The position numbers were made by a program, and so were the translations under genes. This document shows, one piece after another, positions 36,198-48,100 of a DNA stretch of 64,000 bases; within the stretch, counting starts at the first letter, position 1; every line of letters begins with the position of its first letter. Source of the DNA: Ustulina deusta (lineage: Eukaryota > Ascomycota > Sordariomycetes > Xylariales > Xylariaceae); NCBI GenBank assembly GCA_023159155.1, contig JAJNNX010000038.1:468133-532132 (forward strand), in the 5' to 3' direction. Under the pieces are notes generated by a model. It was given only the letters and a program-made list of their open reading frames with translations. It was not told the origin of the DNA and did no database searches.

Positions 36198-36900
36198 TTA
36201 TCCCTCTCGGGGCTCGAGCAGTGCAATAATATGATCTAACCTATCTACATATTTGAATAGCTCGTGGTATTCCTCTCTGCTCAGTGTCCAGGACTGACAT
36301 TCAGGAGGAAAGTCGCCAGCGTGCTCCTAGTCAAATAAATGCGTAACCTCGAGGGTATGTGGATCACATGGTGTTATGGCCAGCGACACGAATTCCTGTT
36401 CTGTAGATGACTTTGGCTCCCATACCTTCATCTTGTCGTGGTTCAACACCCACACGGATAGGATCACAAACCCGTTTAGACCGGTCGTGTTTGATTTCAA
36501 CTGTTGGCGTTGAGGAAGAACAATCTGCGTGATGAAGCGCTGTGCATTGGCAGCCGCTATGTCTCGGCTGGCAGCGCATTGACCACTGATCGAATGGCCG
36601 ACTTCGTGCCCCATTCGACACTCGTCCCCGGCCGAGTTGCAAGTGATGCTGCCGATGCGTTCCAGTTCGAGATAGGGAACCCCGTCGTTCGACGTCCCGA
36701 TATTCTTCACCCTGGGCACTGGGATGGTCGTCCGGGCTGAGATGCGCTCTAGCGCGGCGGCTTCGTTATACAATCGTTCTCAATACCATTAGCCGGGAAT
36801 TGGGGTTTCCCAGACCACGCTTGATGAAGCTTATTGAGGTCCAGGTGTACGAAACATTGTCCATAGTAGTGGTGGAGGTTTGAGATGGGGTGGCTACTTG
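36198..36900 (-). pseudogene. Broken aminoglycoside-phosphotransferase-like (APH) gene
   Basis: The reverse strand reads GKPQFPANGIEN, then in another frame LYNEAAALERISARTTIPVP with RVKNIG and GVPYLELERIGSITC, then FITQIVLPQ, DPHTLEVTHLFD, a TAG at 36329-36327, and EHAGDFPPECQSW with YVDRLDHIIALLEPREG ending at TAA 36200-36198. This is the typical layout of fungal APH-family proteins. It carries a one-base frameshift near 36775, a small deletion with frame disruption near 36370 that removes the catalytic His-x-Asp loop, and an in-frame TAG where the family has the Trp of DWEHAG. The gene is therefore dead. The Trp-to-TAG change is compatible with a RIP-type mutation but not proof of it. Confidence 0.75.
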
Positions 36901-37358
36901 CTGCGTTGAAAGTTGGAGATTGAGAAGATGGCCTACATGAATTCAGTAAAGATGAGAGCAAATTCCACATCACAGCACAGTGGCAGACCAACGAGGTATC
37001 TGCTATACGGGAGAAGATGGTTGGTGACATACGGAGTATTTATGCGCTCATCAGGGTTGTTTTTCACGTTCCGGTCCGAATCGATGTGCCCCTTTTACTT
37101 GGTATCCCACGAAATCCTAGCTGAACCCGACCGAACCACACAACTAGTTTGTCCCTGCATTGACATGACGAATAAAACCTGAAGGGCTAAAATGGTTGTA
37201 ATCATGTTTTGCGTGGAATGATTTTTCAAGAATTAATTGGTTATGGACTTGATAAAACGAGTAGGTTTTTTTTTGGCTATATTATTGTTCCCTCAATGTT
37301 AAATTGGAGTTGGTATATTTGGCTTGTCGTCCCGTAGTAAATTCTGCCCTTATCAACT
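36901..37358. other. Short spacer upstream of the APH pseudogene and downstream of the NACHT gene
   Basis: AT-rich, with a T9 run near 37267. Nothing coding is seen. Confidence 0.5.
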
Positions 37359-40300
37359 TCAGCTAGAATAGAACTTGAAGAGCTCTTCCGCATCCTCAAA
37401 TATCTTTTTGGGTTCTCGGCTCATACTTTCGGAACGACTCTGCATCTCTAAATCTAGTATCCGAAGTGCAGTTTCGTCGTTTTCATCGGCACTCTGCCTA
37501 AGCTCCCGCATGACCTTGGACGCTCTTCCTGCTAATAACCTCACGCATTCAGCATGCCCAAGCTGCGCTGCCAGGTCCAAAGCCGTCAAGCCGTTCGAAC
37601 CGGCAATCGTGAAGTCGGCATTATTTTCTAGCAGAAGGTCCACGGTGTCCCTGTCCCCGGCGCGGGCCGCAGTCATAAGCGCTGTATCCCCGTTGGCGTC
37701 TTTGATATTGACGGGCGCTCCCGCTCGGATAAGCCTCCTGACATCCTCTGCGGGAAGAAGCAGGGCGGCGTAGTGGATCGGCGTCGAGTTGAGTGGCCCG
37801 CCACAGACGTCCAAATCCAGGCCTTCAAACCGCAGCAGTCGGCAGAGGAATTTGCTGCTTTCATGTTGTTGACAGATGGTTGCGATGATGGGTCGCGTGA
37901 ATAAGCCGCCACCGACGTTGGGGTCGGCGCCGTTGTCTAACAAGAACTCCGCGACATCAACAAGTCCGTTGCTGCAAGCGGCTTGAAGTGCCGTACATGC
38001 TTCACGACGGTCAGAGACGTTATCAATGTAGGCTCCATGTTCTACTAGTAGCTGAACCATCTCGAGGTGGCCCTGTGCTGCCGCCGCCTGCAGTGCAAAT
38101 CCATGGGGTGAGTTAACATCGGCTCCCTTGGAAAGAAGGGCAGTGGCGATTGGGATAGTCCCGTCGTTCGCAGCTGCGGTTAAAGCGTTCCCAAATCTGT
38201 CTGTCGTGAGCGAAAATGGAGTTACAGGAGCATGGAAACACGTACTCTTCGCCAAGGGCGTTAGGATCAGCTCCAAAACCTAGCAGCGTCACGACCGTCT
38301 CTTGCTTTTCGAAATCCGTCGCGCTGTATAGACAGCTGTCGAGAAGCGCCTGCGGTAGGGAACCATTTGTGTGTTTCCAGCAGTCTTCCAGGATATCTTC
38401 CAACCCCTCGCTTCCTGTTGAAGCGCATTTGAAGAGCTTCTCACACTCCAGGCCACTGCAGTTTCCTAATAGGCAGCGGACCACGTCCCAATTGTTTTCT
38501 CCCGTGGCAGACTCCAGAGACTTTTGAAAGACATGGGGCTCGTATTCATAGTCAAGAAGCTTCTCTACTACCTCAATTCTCCCGGAAAACGAGGCGGCGA
38601 TCAGCGCTTTGGCGTGCTCGTTGGCAGTCAAGGATGATTTTCCGGTTTCAAGAATAGTGCTCAATAAGGATATGTCCGATACCAGCGCTGCCAAGGCGAG
38701 TGGCGGTGGGAGCACTTCATCGTTGGATTCGTCAAGTCCCTGGTCATCTTGGTCTTGTTCACTGCTCGCTTTTTCTTCGTAGCTGAGCTTGACTCCCATC
38801 TCGATGAGCAGCGTCACTGCTTCGGTAATTCCAGATAGTATTGCTGCGTTGATGACAGGGCCAGTGGACGCTGCAACAGCGTCCTTGTTTGCTCCCTTTC
38901 GAATCAACTTGGTCATCACGTCGATTTTCCCGGAGAGAGCTGCCATCGCAAGAGGCGTACATGATTGTCCCTGGGGCCCCGCGTCATCCAGCCGGGCTCC
39001 TTTATTGAGTAGCAGCTCAACAATCTCCGTGTTTCCGAAACAAGCAGCTAGATGAAGCTATAAAATCACAATTTTTACCATAAGCAATGATCAAGAAGAT
39101 CGTGCATGTGCTGCACGCCGTGGGTTACTTACAGGCTGGTTCTGTAATGAATCGTACTCGTGGATTTCCGCTTCATGTCCCGTCAACAGTAAAGACTCGA
39201 CAAGATACGGAAAACCAATGGTAGATGCTATGTGCAGTGCCGTTAAGTTCTCTATACCCACGTCTCGCGACTTAAAGGTTTCGGTCAGTCTCTCATACTC
39301 GTCACACCATTGTATCCTGACTTTCGATTGCGCGCTCCAGAAAGGCACCTCGAGGCACAGACGCTCAGCAACATCCAGTGTTGCTTCGCTTGCGTGGTTA
39401 ATCCAGTATACAGTAGCGTATCGCAACGCCAGGAGCGTTTTTTTCTCCTGTTCTCCTTCATCTGATTTGTCGCTATAACTGTCATCGTCAGATTCAGATG
39501 ACTCCCTATCGGTTGGCACGTCGGCCGTCGAGTTTTGCGCGTCCTCATCTTTTGAATCTTCGGCCGTAAGTAGAATCTCTTGACCGGAAGAGGATTGCTG
39601 CTCTTTACCGTCGTCAGTTCTCGCCAATTCGTTCTTAGCATCTCTACCGCTAATCTCTTCTGGCGGGCTTGAAAGGCGGTCCAGGATATGCGAGAAACAT
39701 CTTAGGGCTAGTATACCGTGCTGCAATCTGATGTCGTCCCTTGAGAGGCCCAACAGTTTTTTCGCGTTACTGAGAAGATGGCTCTTCACGTCGGCGTTTA
39801 CGAAGGTGATTTTTCTAGTCTTGCCAATTTTTTTGAGACACAATAGCGGCTTGCATTTCTCGACCAGGAGGAGTAAGTATTTCTTATGTTGCTCGCTATC
39901 CGGAGACAAGCCGACCAAGACCAGAAGTTCGCGCTCTGTTGGGTCTTCGTACGTGATTATCAAAGCTCTGAGGAGTTCTTTGATTAATCCAATGTCTTCG
40001 GTGCTTGGTCTTAGAATCTGATTGACTTGTCAGTTCATTTCTCTAGCGAGTGAGTTTTAGCGTGGGATTACTTACTGATGTCCAGGCGTCGTCGAGAAGT
40101 GCCGTGAAGTCCTGGGGCACACGTTCTAGCATATTCCGGATGCGAATATCATTTGCACCTGCGGGCAGAGCTGCTAGCCGCACAACGGCAACGTCGATCC
40201 ACTTGCTTTGCTCGGCACGATTCCCGATGACACTTCCGGCGAAGTATGTAATGGCCTTATTGTACCCTTTCTCCTTCCGGAGCCCGTCTACTCGGACCCA

Positions 40301-42190
40301 TGCGTGCTGCTTCAGCTCCAACTTCAGGCTTCTCCCGTATTTCTCGTTCTCGAGGTTGATGCAGTGAACCACGGAGCTCGATTCCATGCATTCTCGAATC
40401 GCCTCACGGTCGCGGCTTGTAAAGAGCCATTTAGTAGAAACGCGTTTTCCTTTCTCCTGGCGCTCACCTTGAATGTCTTTTCCGATCAAAGAAAGTAGTT
40501 TCGTAGTCGAAGTATCACTCTCTGGCAGATTGTGCAGGTTATTGATGACAAAGTGCACTGTGTCAATAGAGCCTTCAGTGAGCATGTCTCTCAGACACTG
40601 CCACAGATTTTCTACACTCAGTTGCGGCTGTCGTTTATTCCCCTCTTCTTTCGACATCCTCGCAAACTGCTTGGCGTAGGTTGCAAGGATCTCTTGCTGC
40701 TTGCAAAGTTGTCTCAAAATCGACTTGAGCATATGTTCTGCCGTGTTGCAGTCTGCGGTCTGTTCGCAAAAAAAATAGGCAAGAAGGTCCGGACGACGCG
40801 TTGAACCTTGCTCTTCTGCCTCCCTGATTCTTGAGTCGATGGCGTGTATGGTAGCCAGAGCTGCAGTGGTCTTTCCTTTCCCTTCGGATCCGCAAATCCA
40901 TAGGTAAGCATCACCCATCAATTTATTGGGCTCCAGCCAATTCTGATACTCTGGCTCTTCAAGTATCCAGGACTGTTCACTCGAGCGGGCCGACAAGTCG
41001 TCATACTTCGTCTTTATGTCGACCCCTCTCAGCACCGAGAGTACGTTCCCTGGAGTTTTTTGATCTATGACCGTTTCCCGGCTGCATCTGAGGCGTGCCC
41101 TTGCGACAAGGGGTGCATTTTGAATGACCCGTTTGAGTGGTCCTTTCACCGCCTGGTATTGGGGGTCTTTGGAATTCTTGAACCGGACAAGATCTCTGTG
41201 AGCTTTAAACAGGCCCACCTCGTAGGATCCATCCAGAGATGCGGAGTCCCTGGTGACAAATTCGCGAGATTCCTATGTCATGTTAACTGCTAACTCATGA
41301 TCAGTGCCTTTACTTGACAAACCTTGGAATCTAGCTTGGATAGTAAGTCTGGCGGAAATTCTTGGCTGGCAAGTTTCTGAATAAGATCGTCCCAGTTGGT
41401 CATCGTCTGCTCATAGAAGCAAAGGAGTTCGACTTTCTGCATCAGTTTCCCGGAAGCTTCGACAAAATCCCTCTTCAGCTCTCGGAGGCTATCGTTTCCA
41501 GGCTTGAGCAGTTCCAACAGTTGGGAATTCACAGCAATACCAGACTTCTCGTTGATTTTAGCCCAATAGTCTGCAATTTCGGCAACTGGCGCGCCATTGA
41601 ATGGCGTTCCGAAAAAAACGCAACCCGCAATGCACTCGTACATATCTGGATAGAGAGAAGTCTGACGCTCCGCGAGGCACAAAGCTTTCGCTATAACAAT
41701 TCCACCCATGCTATGGCCAAGCAGAATGAGAGGTCTCCGGGAACAGCCCTGTAACTACATGTTAGCGTGGCAAGTATTAGCGGTCTAAGGTATTGCGATT
41801 GTCACCTCTCTACGCTCCTGTAGACGATCAAGCAGTCCAGCTGCAATGATGCGGATGAACTGCTTCATCTTGAATCGACCTTGGTACGCAGACGCATACG
41901 CATACAGCATTATGCGAGCATCGGGGAAGTCTGTCGGAAGCCCGCATTTGTCTTTTAGCCAGTTAAAACTCTGTTCGCCCTCTTGATCATATACCCAACT
42001 CTTTTCAGGACTGGCACCCAGCCCATGAATCGCCACGATGCTAAACAAAGGTATGTCAATGGACTGTGCTGTGGACTTCTGATAGTTCTAGTACGTACTC
42101 TACAGTTGCAGCATGTTCAGGGTTACCGGGCTCATAGAGTATTTCCAATCCCAACATCGGCTCGGCGGAACGTGTTGACTGTGCAGCCAT
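37359..42190 (-). CDS. Alpha/beta-hydrolase (SesB-like)-NACHT-ankyrin STAND/NLR-like protein
   Basis: Seven exons as read: 42190-42099, 42040-41806, 41748-41323, 41272-40076, 40017-39133, 39057-38246, 38196-37359; 4485 nt, 1494 aa, every phase consistent. Residues 1-240 are a lipase-like alpha/beta hydrolase domain (DIVAIHGLGASPEKSW; nucleophile elbow GHSMGG with Ser about 122; FFGTPFNG), the SesB-type effector found on fungal NLR-like proteins. Residues 335-650 are a NACHT-type NTPase: WILEEPEYQNWLE, then Walker A GSEGKGKT at about 380. The expected Walker B reads FVINNLHNL, with Asn where Asp/Glu normally sit. An acidic Ser/Asp-rich linker spans about 768-843. Ankyrin repeats (TALHIAS, PLHLAACFGNTEIVELLLNKGA, ALQAAAAQGHLEMVQLLVEHGA) fill 900-1450. 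Related proteins are implicated in incompatibility, cell death and defence; the ligand is unknown. Confidence 0.9.
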
Positions 42191-45100
42191 CTTGCATATG
42201 GGGGAGTGAACGATGGTATAGAGAGGAATTGAGAAGTGAAAAACTTGTTGTGGGCACCCAGCTTACTTTTATCACAGCATGCAAATCAGCTAAACACCAC
42301 GAGGTGTCCCAAGTAGATATCATTGGTGCAAGCGATGCCAATCATGCCTCGCCTGGCTCTAGGACTATCTTCGTTTGCCTCTTAGCTAAACAACAAAACT
42401 ACACGAACTACGTGAGATTCCGCGCAGAATCTCAAAAAAGATGCCATGTGGAAGAAGAAAGGTGGTGGCGCCACAAATTGGTGTTGTGTAGTGGCGCGGC
42501 ATTAGTGATTACTCTCCAAAGACCAGGCAGAAATCGATTGCCCAATAAGTGGTGCGGAGATTAAGGCAACCGTGCGATTGCGGTGATTCTGGAGCTGCTA
42601 CACACTTAAGTAGCCATTGGCCCCCAGTCTCCCGACCCTCCTCAATTCAATCAATGAATAGGAGGAGGAATTATTGATATTACATGATGCATGGAGGGAA
42701 CGGCGTGTCCAATGCGGCAAAGGGAAAGCTCTCCCTCCTGTATTCAAGTGTGCGGGCCGCGGTCTATTCGATTGAAAGCACCTCTGCATTTAGAAAACCT
42801 CCGGGATCATGAAATACGGCATGGTGTGGAGGTCGCTACCCATACGTTCTATTTTGCCAAATGCAGGCTCCCATCTGTCATCCATGATCTCTCGCAGCAG
42901 TGTATAAGCGTGTCCCTTGTGACATCGCTATCACATCACTGATGTCAATATCGCCTCGCGCTCAATTAACGCGTCTAGCTCAGGTTTCGCTGGGCCACTT
43001 GGGGGTCGAATAGGCCAAGCGCAGCACACGGAGGGCTCCATCACCATGGATGCCGGCAGGAAACGAAGACAGTTTCTCCAAGGCGTTGCTGTCCATGTCA
43101 AGACAACGGCTGCGATAAGAGAACAGATGAGAAATGCTGACGAGAACAAATCCCGGATATTCGGCACCATTCGACCGTATCCGTCTACGGAGAATACGAG
43201 CTCTGCCAAGCCAGGCAACATTCGGGAACAGAATGTCACATCCAAGGTTCGCCAACGGCCACAGATGATGGGCCCCGTGGTAGCGCTGTTTCCTACGCTT
43301 TCCTCGGGAGTGGCGATGCGTAAGTATAGGAATGTTGTGATACCACACTCGGGTGGCGTTTCGAGCAGAACGAGGAGAAGAAAGGGTTGCGTGACGGTGT
43401 GGGTCGGTGATTTATCTGGGCACAGAAAATATGTCTCAAAGCGGAAAAGATGTTTGATTGCACAGTCGCCAGCTTATACAGTGGGAATCTGACTGCGACT
43501 TCCCCAACTTTGACACCTGTACACCTGCCCACTGGCACATGGTCGGAACGCACGATTGGGGCTTGGCAAAGGGGGCGAACGGTTCCTTATGCGCTGTGGC
43601 TTGTACACCACTTGGAAGCACATGTACATGTAAATGCAATGACACGCCATGTGATGCAGCGATCAATCTAGCATAACTCAGTACTACCTATAACGTCGGA
43701 AATTCTAGCAGCAGCCAGCAGCAGCCGAGTGCTTGTGCTATTATCTTGTATGGCTTTGTTTTTGTTTCGAGTAGGCTCTTCTAATGAAACGAAGGCGATT
43801 AATACGGAAGGGCGGTTTAAATATGCCTTTTCGCTAGATAAGGAACATGCGAGTAGTAGTTGCGGCGTTCAAGTAGAGTTGCGATCGTGAGAGGTAGAGT
43901 CGAGTAGAGCCAACTTGAGGTGGCTAAGTAAGGGGGTGCATAGCCACAAGGTGGCTACCATGCAGCAACATGGGCAAGCGTATAACACCAAAAGTACGTT
44001 TAATTCCTCATTCCAGAATTTTCATATTCATACTAGGAAGTGTAGGAACGGCCCGCCGATCTCCTAGTACAAGGGCAAGGGCAAGGCGAGTACCCAATAT
44101 AACTGAGCTTACTACTAGTACATTCCTTATGTTGGTAGAAAAAAAGGAGTTAAATTAGAAATGTAAGTGTTTCAAAGGCCGTAAACTGAAGGACACTTAA
44201 ATTACTACTCTGCCTACACTGTCCATCTATTTTTGAGTGTCTTAAACTTAAGGACCCTTGAATGTACTATCTTACTTCAAATACTATTATCCTCTCGCCG
44301 GATGGGTTTGGTTCCCATCGTATTGTTTCATTGAATGCGCAGGACCAGCGCATTCATTGGCAGCAGCAAGAACAACTCTTCAAGTCAATTGAGGTGCAAC
44401 ATACTATCACATAGCATGTTGCATGACTACGAACTGAATTAAGCACGGCTTAAGCAAACTACACTACTCGGAGAGAAAAGACATGATAATCGCAATTACA
44501 ACTCGGTTTCATCTCTCTATTAAGATCCTGCAGACTATGTGGAAGGGCACCATCTCACAGCAGCTTATTGCTGTCGATATCATGCTAGCCACCGCACTGC
44601 ACTCACTTGGCGACTAGGGAAGACTTACGATGGGGCTGCTCGTTATCTGAGCGCATGTCGCCACCGCTCCTGGCTAAGTGGGCGCGTCAATAATTCGCGT
44701 TGATATTGAGCTAGACAACCCTGTGCGAGTAAGGTCTTGTCTATATATGCCAATCCGGGCAGGGTGCCATGGCTCTTCCTAGGAGACTCAATATGATAGC
44801 ATCCTTTCTAGGCTATGCGGTCTAGGCATGTCAATGAGTAACCCGCCATTCGTGGAAGGCATCTAGCAGGATACCTGAATCCTCATTGCCTCGGAGATTC
44901 ACCATAACCCACTCCATAAATGCATCCCAGCTCTCTCCCCCCTCGGTAGAGTTGAGCGCCACTATGGGATGTCTCCAGTGCTTGAGTTGACAGGGAGCAG
45001 CGAGGGATTTGAGGGTGCATTGACACCCCTCTGAGTCTTGGACGGTGATACTGTTGCTAGCATTGTTTGGCTCGGGCATACTTCAGTTGAAGTCCTCAGC

Positions 45101-48100
45101 TGCCTTAGCGTTGTACATAACGACGCTATCACCATGTGCGTTGTGACCAACTGAAAGCGCTGTCGTAGCGCCACAGGCTATTTCTAGTTATTTCCAAAGA
45201 TGCTTGCTTGACTTGGCTGAGCTTATATCTGGGGAATATACGCGCGTGAATCGCGGCGTCTGCTACTTTGTTGGTCAAAGGACTTGTCGTTCCGCTCTTG
45301 TTTCCATACGGGATGAGTCTTTGCAGTTTCATCGGGCACCATCTTGTACTTTGATCTTCCGATTCCTCTGTGTGATCTAGGCGTTGCCAAATGATAAACT
45401 GTTGAAGAACAAGTGGTTATGATTATTCAATTGATGGGTTTGGATGGATAGGGGATTACAGAGCGCACTCGGGTTTGGGTCTACGTCTACTCCTAGCTGA
45501 ATAGGCTTGCTGCGACGAACATTGAAGTATCGGCTCTAGATTCATAACGCTTGGATCATTTGGTAGACGAGTCTTGTTTATGACGGCTATAATCTAAGAG
45601 GAGTCATACGGTAGGGGAGCAACACTGCAGAGGAACATGAATTCTCTTAGTGGCTGCAATGTTGGAAATAAGCATTACATCTTGTAAAACAACTGTTAAA
45701 TACCAGAGTCCTGCTAGTAGAACAGGTAGGTATTTGTCTAAGGCAGCATCAATAGGAAGTTAGGTAAGGAATGTGTCGAGGTAGGCCCACCGTGTGTCCA
45801 GGTAATTATTGCCAATGTATCTACTTTGCCCTAAGACAATTAAGTATGCCCACCTTAGATACCACTGTAAGTATTCCGCTGGATGGGAAACACCTATTGG
45901 CTTCCTTTTCTACTCGCATATACTACTTATCACAAAATTTCACATCCGCGGTAGTTTATATTCGTGTCACCATTGGCCCTCTCTCGTTTTAAGGTCAATA
46001 TTTCTTTTAAATTTAGAAAACAGCGCGCTCGATATTCACACCTTGTTTCACTACCTCTAGCCGCCGTGTTTCTTTAATTTTATCTTGCGATTCAAATCAG
46101 CCTTGTGATATATGTAGCTGTTGTTAGATGAACCATATCGCCTTTAAAATACCGCCTAGGTTGAATACATATTCAACATAGTCCACTGGATACCTCATTA
46201 CATCTGTCATATGTTGATCAATAGTACATCCACTATTATATCGCTCCGTCATCCGAAGGAAATTCGTTCGTTATAGCGTATCTCTTGTGTTTGGCAGGAC
46301 TCTGTTGTCTCCTGTCTTCATTAAGACCACAATAGATGTTAGCTAACACAATCTACTTTAGGAATTTGTTCAAACCTCTCTGATTTCCCGATCCACAAGT
46401 CATACCTATTGAAGGGCTTCGATGTGAAAACGAAACCCTCAATATCCCACTACCGCGAGATACGACGAATATGACTCTGTAAACAGCTAGGCTCCGTTCA
46501 TACAAGAGGCTCGCGCCGTAAGACTCCTGACAGATTACTTTCATTTCGACAACCTTCATTCGAATTTACTCCGAACGCCAATTTGGTCGACTGATGCTGT
46601 GTGCCATGGTGAGGAACACCGACTGTAGGTGTCGCCAAGGGAGGTGCCCTAGTAGAGGGGAGGTGAGATTGGCGAGAAGAATGTATTTGTATACAACCAG
46701 AGTGCAAGGAGTTGATGTTGATGGTTGACGGTTGATGGCTGTGTAGATAAAATACAACACCATTAAGAATCCTAGGACACATCGATGCAGAGTACATGAT
46801 ATGAATAAAGATGAGCCATCAAATTTCCACGTAATCAGTCTTCTGGATGTTAGCAAAGAGGGGACAACAACAAAAGACCCCCATTGGACCTTCAATGCTG
46901 TTCATTATCGTGAGAAGTGTGGCTCTAGGCGACCATGTCCTCTCTCTCACCCATTATCTCTGTTACAATATCGCCTTCTTTAGAACCAACATCGTGTTTC
47001 ATATATTAATAGCAGACGTTCTACTAATCATCGGGGGAGGGGGCCAATAAGCGAATGGCATCGAATGTTGCACGTATGCGAAAACATCTGATCGGATAGA
47101 GTTGATGGTCAACTTGTACCTCTTTCTTCGGTCTGAAGAAAAACCGAAATTAACAACTTATGCTCACCGGTAGCCAAGAGTGTCACTGATGAAACAAGGT
47201 TGTAGCCTATGTATATCGGCTGGCTTAAGATGTTACACTACTTTGCGAACAGGCGCTTCTCTTCGGGGACAGATGGTGTTGGGCCGTTATCTCAATGTCT
47301 TTCAAAGCGGTCAAGTGACTGAATATATTGTGCAACATGTCGATTTGTAATTCTGTCGCGGAGACTGATCTGGGCAATTCAATACCGGGATCATCCTGAT
47401 TGTGATGGGCTGAACGTCGAGTCCTTGGGTTGGATGCCAAGGAGCGGGACGCGCTCATCATAGGCATTGGTGTTCTCCCGCGAAGCACGATTGCCGTGGT
47501 CTAGTCTCGCTCGTAATCTAATGGAGCTGAATTGATTTTCGCTTGTGTTTGAACGACTAGATTTATGAAGTTCTCATTCTTGAAGAAACCTCGTAGGCAA
47601 ATTCACAGCTCGTAATATGAATCGTTCTCATGAAAAACGTCGAGGAGGCTGGACACAAATTCATCACAGTAATGGCAGGGAATTTGGGTGGCACGGGGAT
47701 GCGACGTCCAGCTTCCCAGGTAATGTGGGTGCTGTCAGTGACGTGATAAGGAACTACCTAGCAATATCAGCCCAGATATTCATGTTCTTACGAATGTATA
47801 CCGGTGTATCTTTGGAATTGGCGGTATAGGCGGTAATAGTAATATGAAGTGTGCGTGGATTAGTGTGTTCGAGGAAAGATACCAGGGATTCACTTAAGGA
47901 CCCTGATGGGAATTTTGAGTGAAGTGCTGCTTGTGCCGTCAGAGAGCAGGTGGATACGCAGTTTCGGCACTTCCGCGTGCTTTTCCAACGTCCAAACCTA
48001 CTCGAGTGAAACACAGCTGCTTCTGCTGGATATCTCGTTATCATCGTGACTAGGTATCGAATGCAGTAGGCATCGTTTCCATGCCCCCCCTCCCCCACCC

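Noticed and set aside
38190..38250. Apparent break between two ankyrin frames in the hydrolase-NACHT-ankyrin gene
   Set aside because: A short intron with GTACGT donor (38245) and CAG acceptor restores the frame (GEEFGNALTAA), so it is not a pseudogene.
42931..43348. Two overlapping reverse frames of 104 and 122 codons with a hydrophobic segment
   Set aside because: Both frames and the opposite strand are open in this GC-richer patch; no conserved motif picks one of them.
43458..43676. 72-codon frame ending in a cysteine-rich tail, considered as a small secreted effector
   Set aside because: It has no signal peptide, three overlapping frames are equally open, and there is no promoter or splice support.
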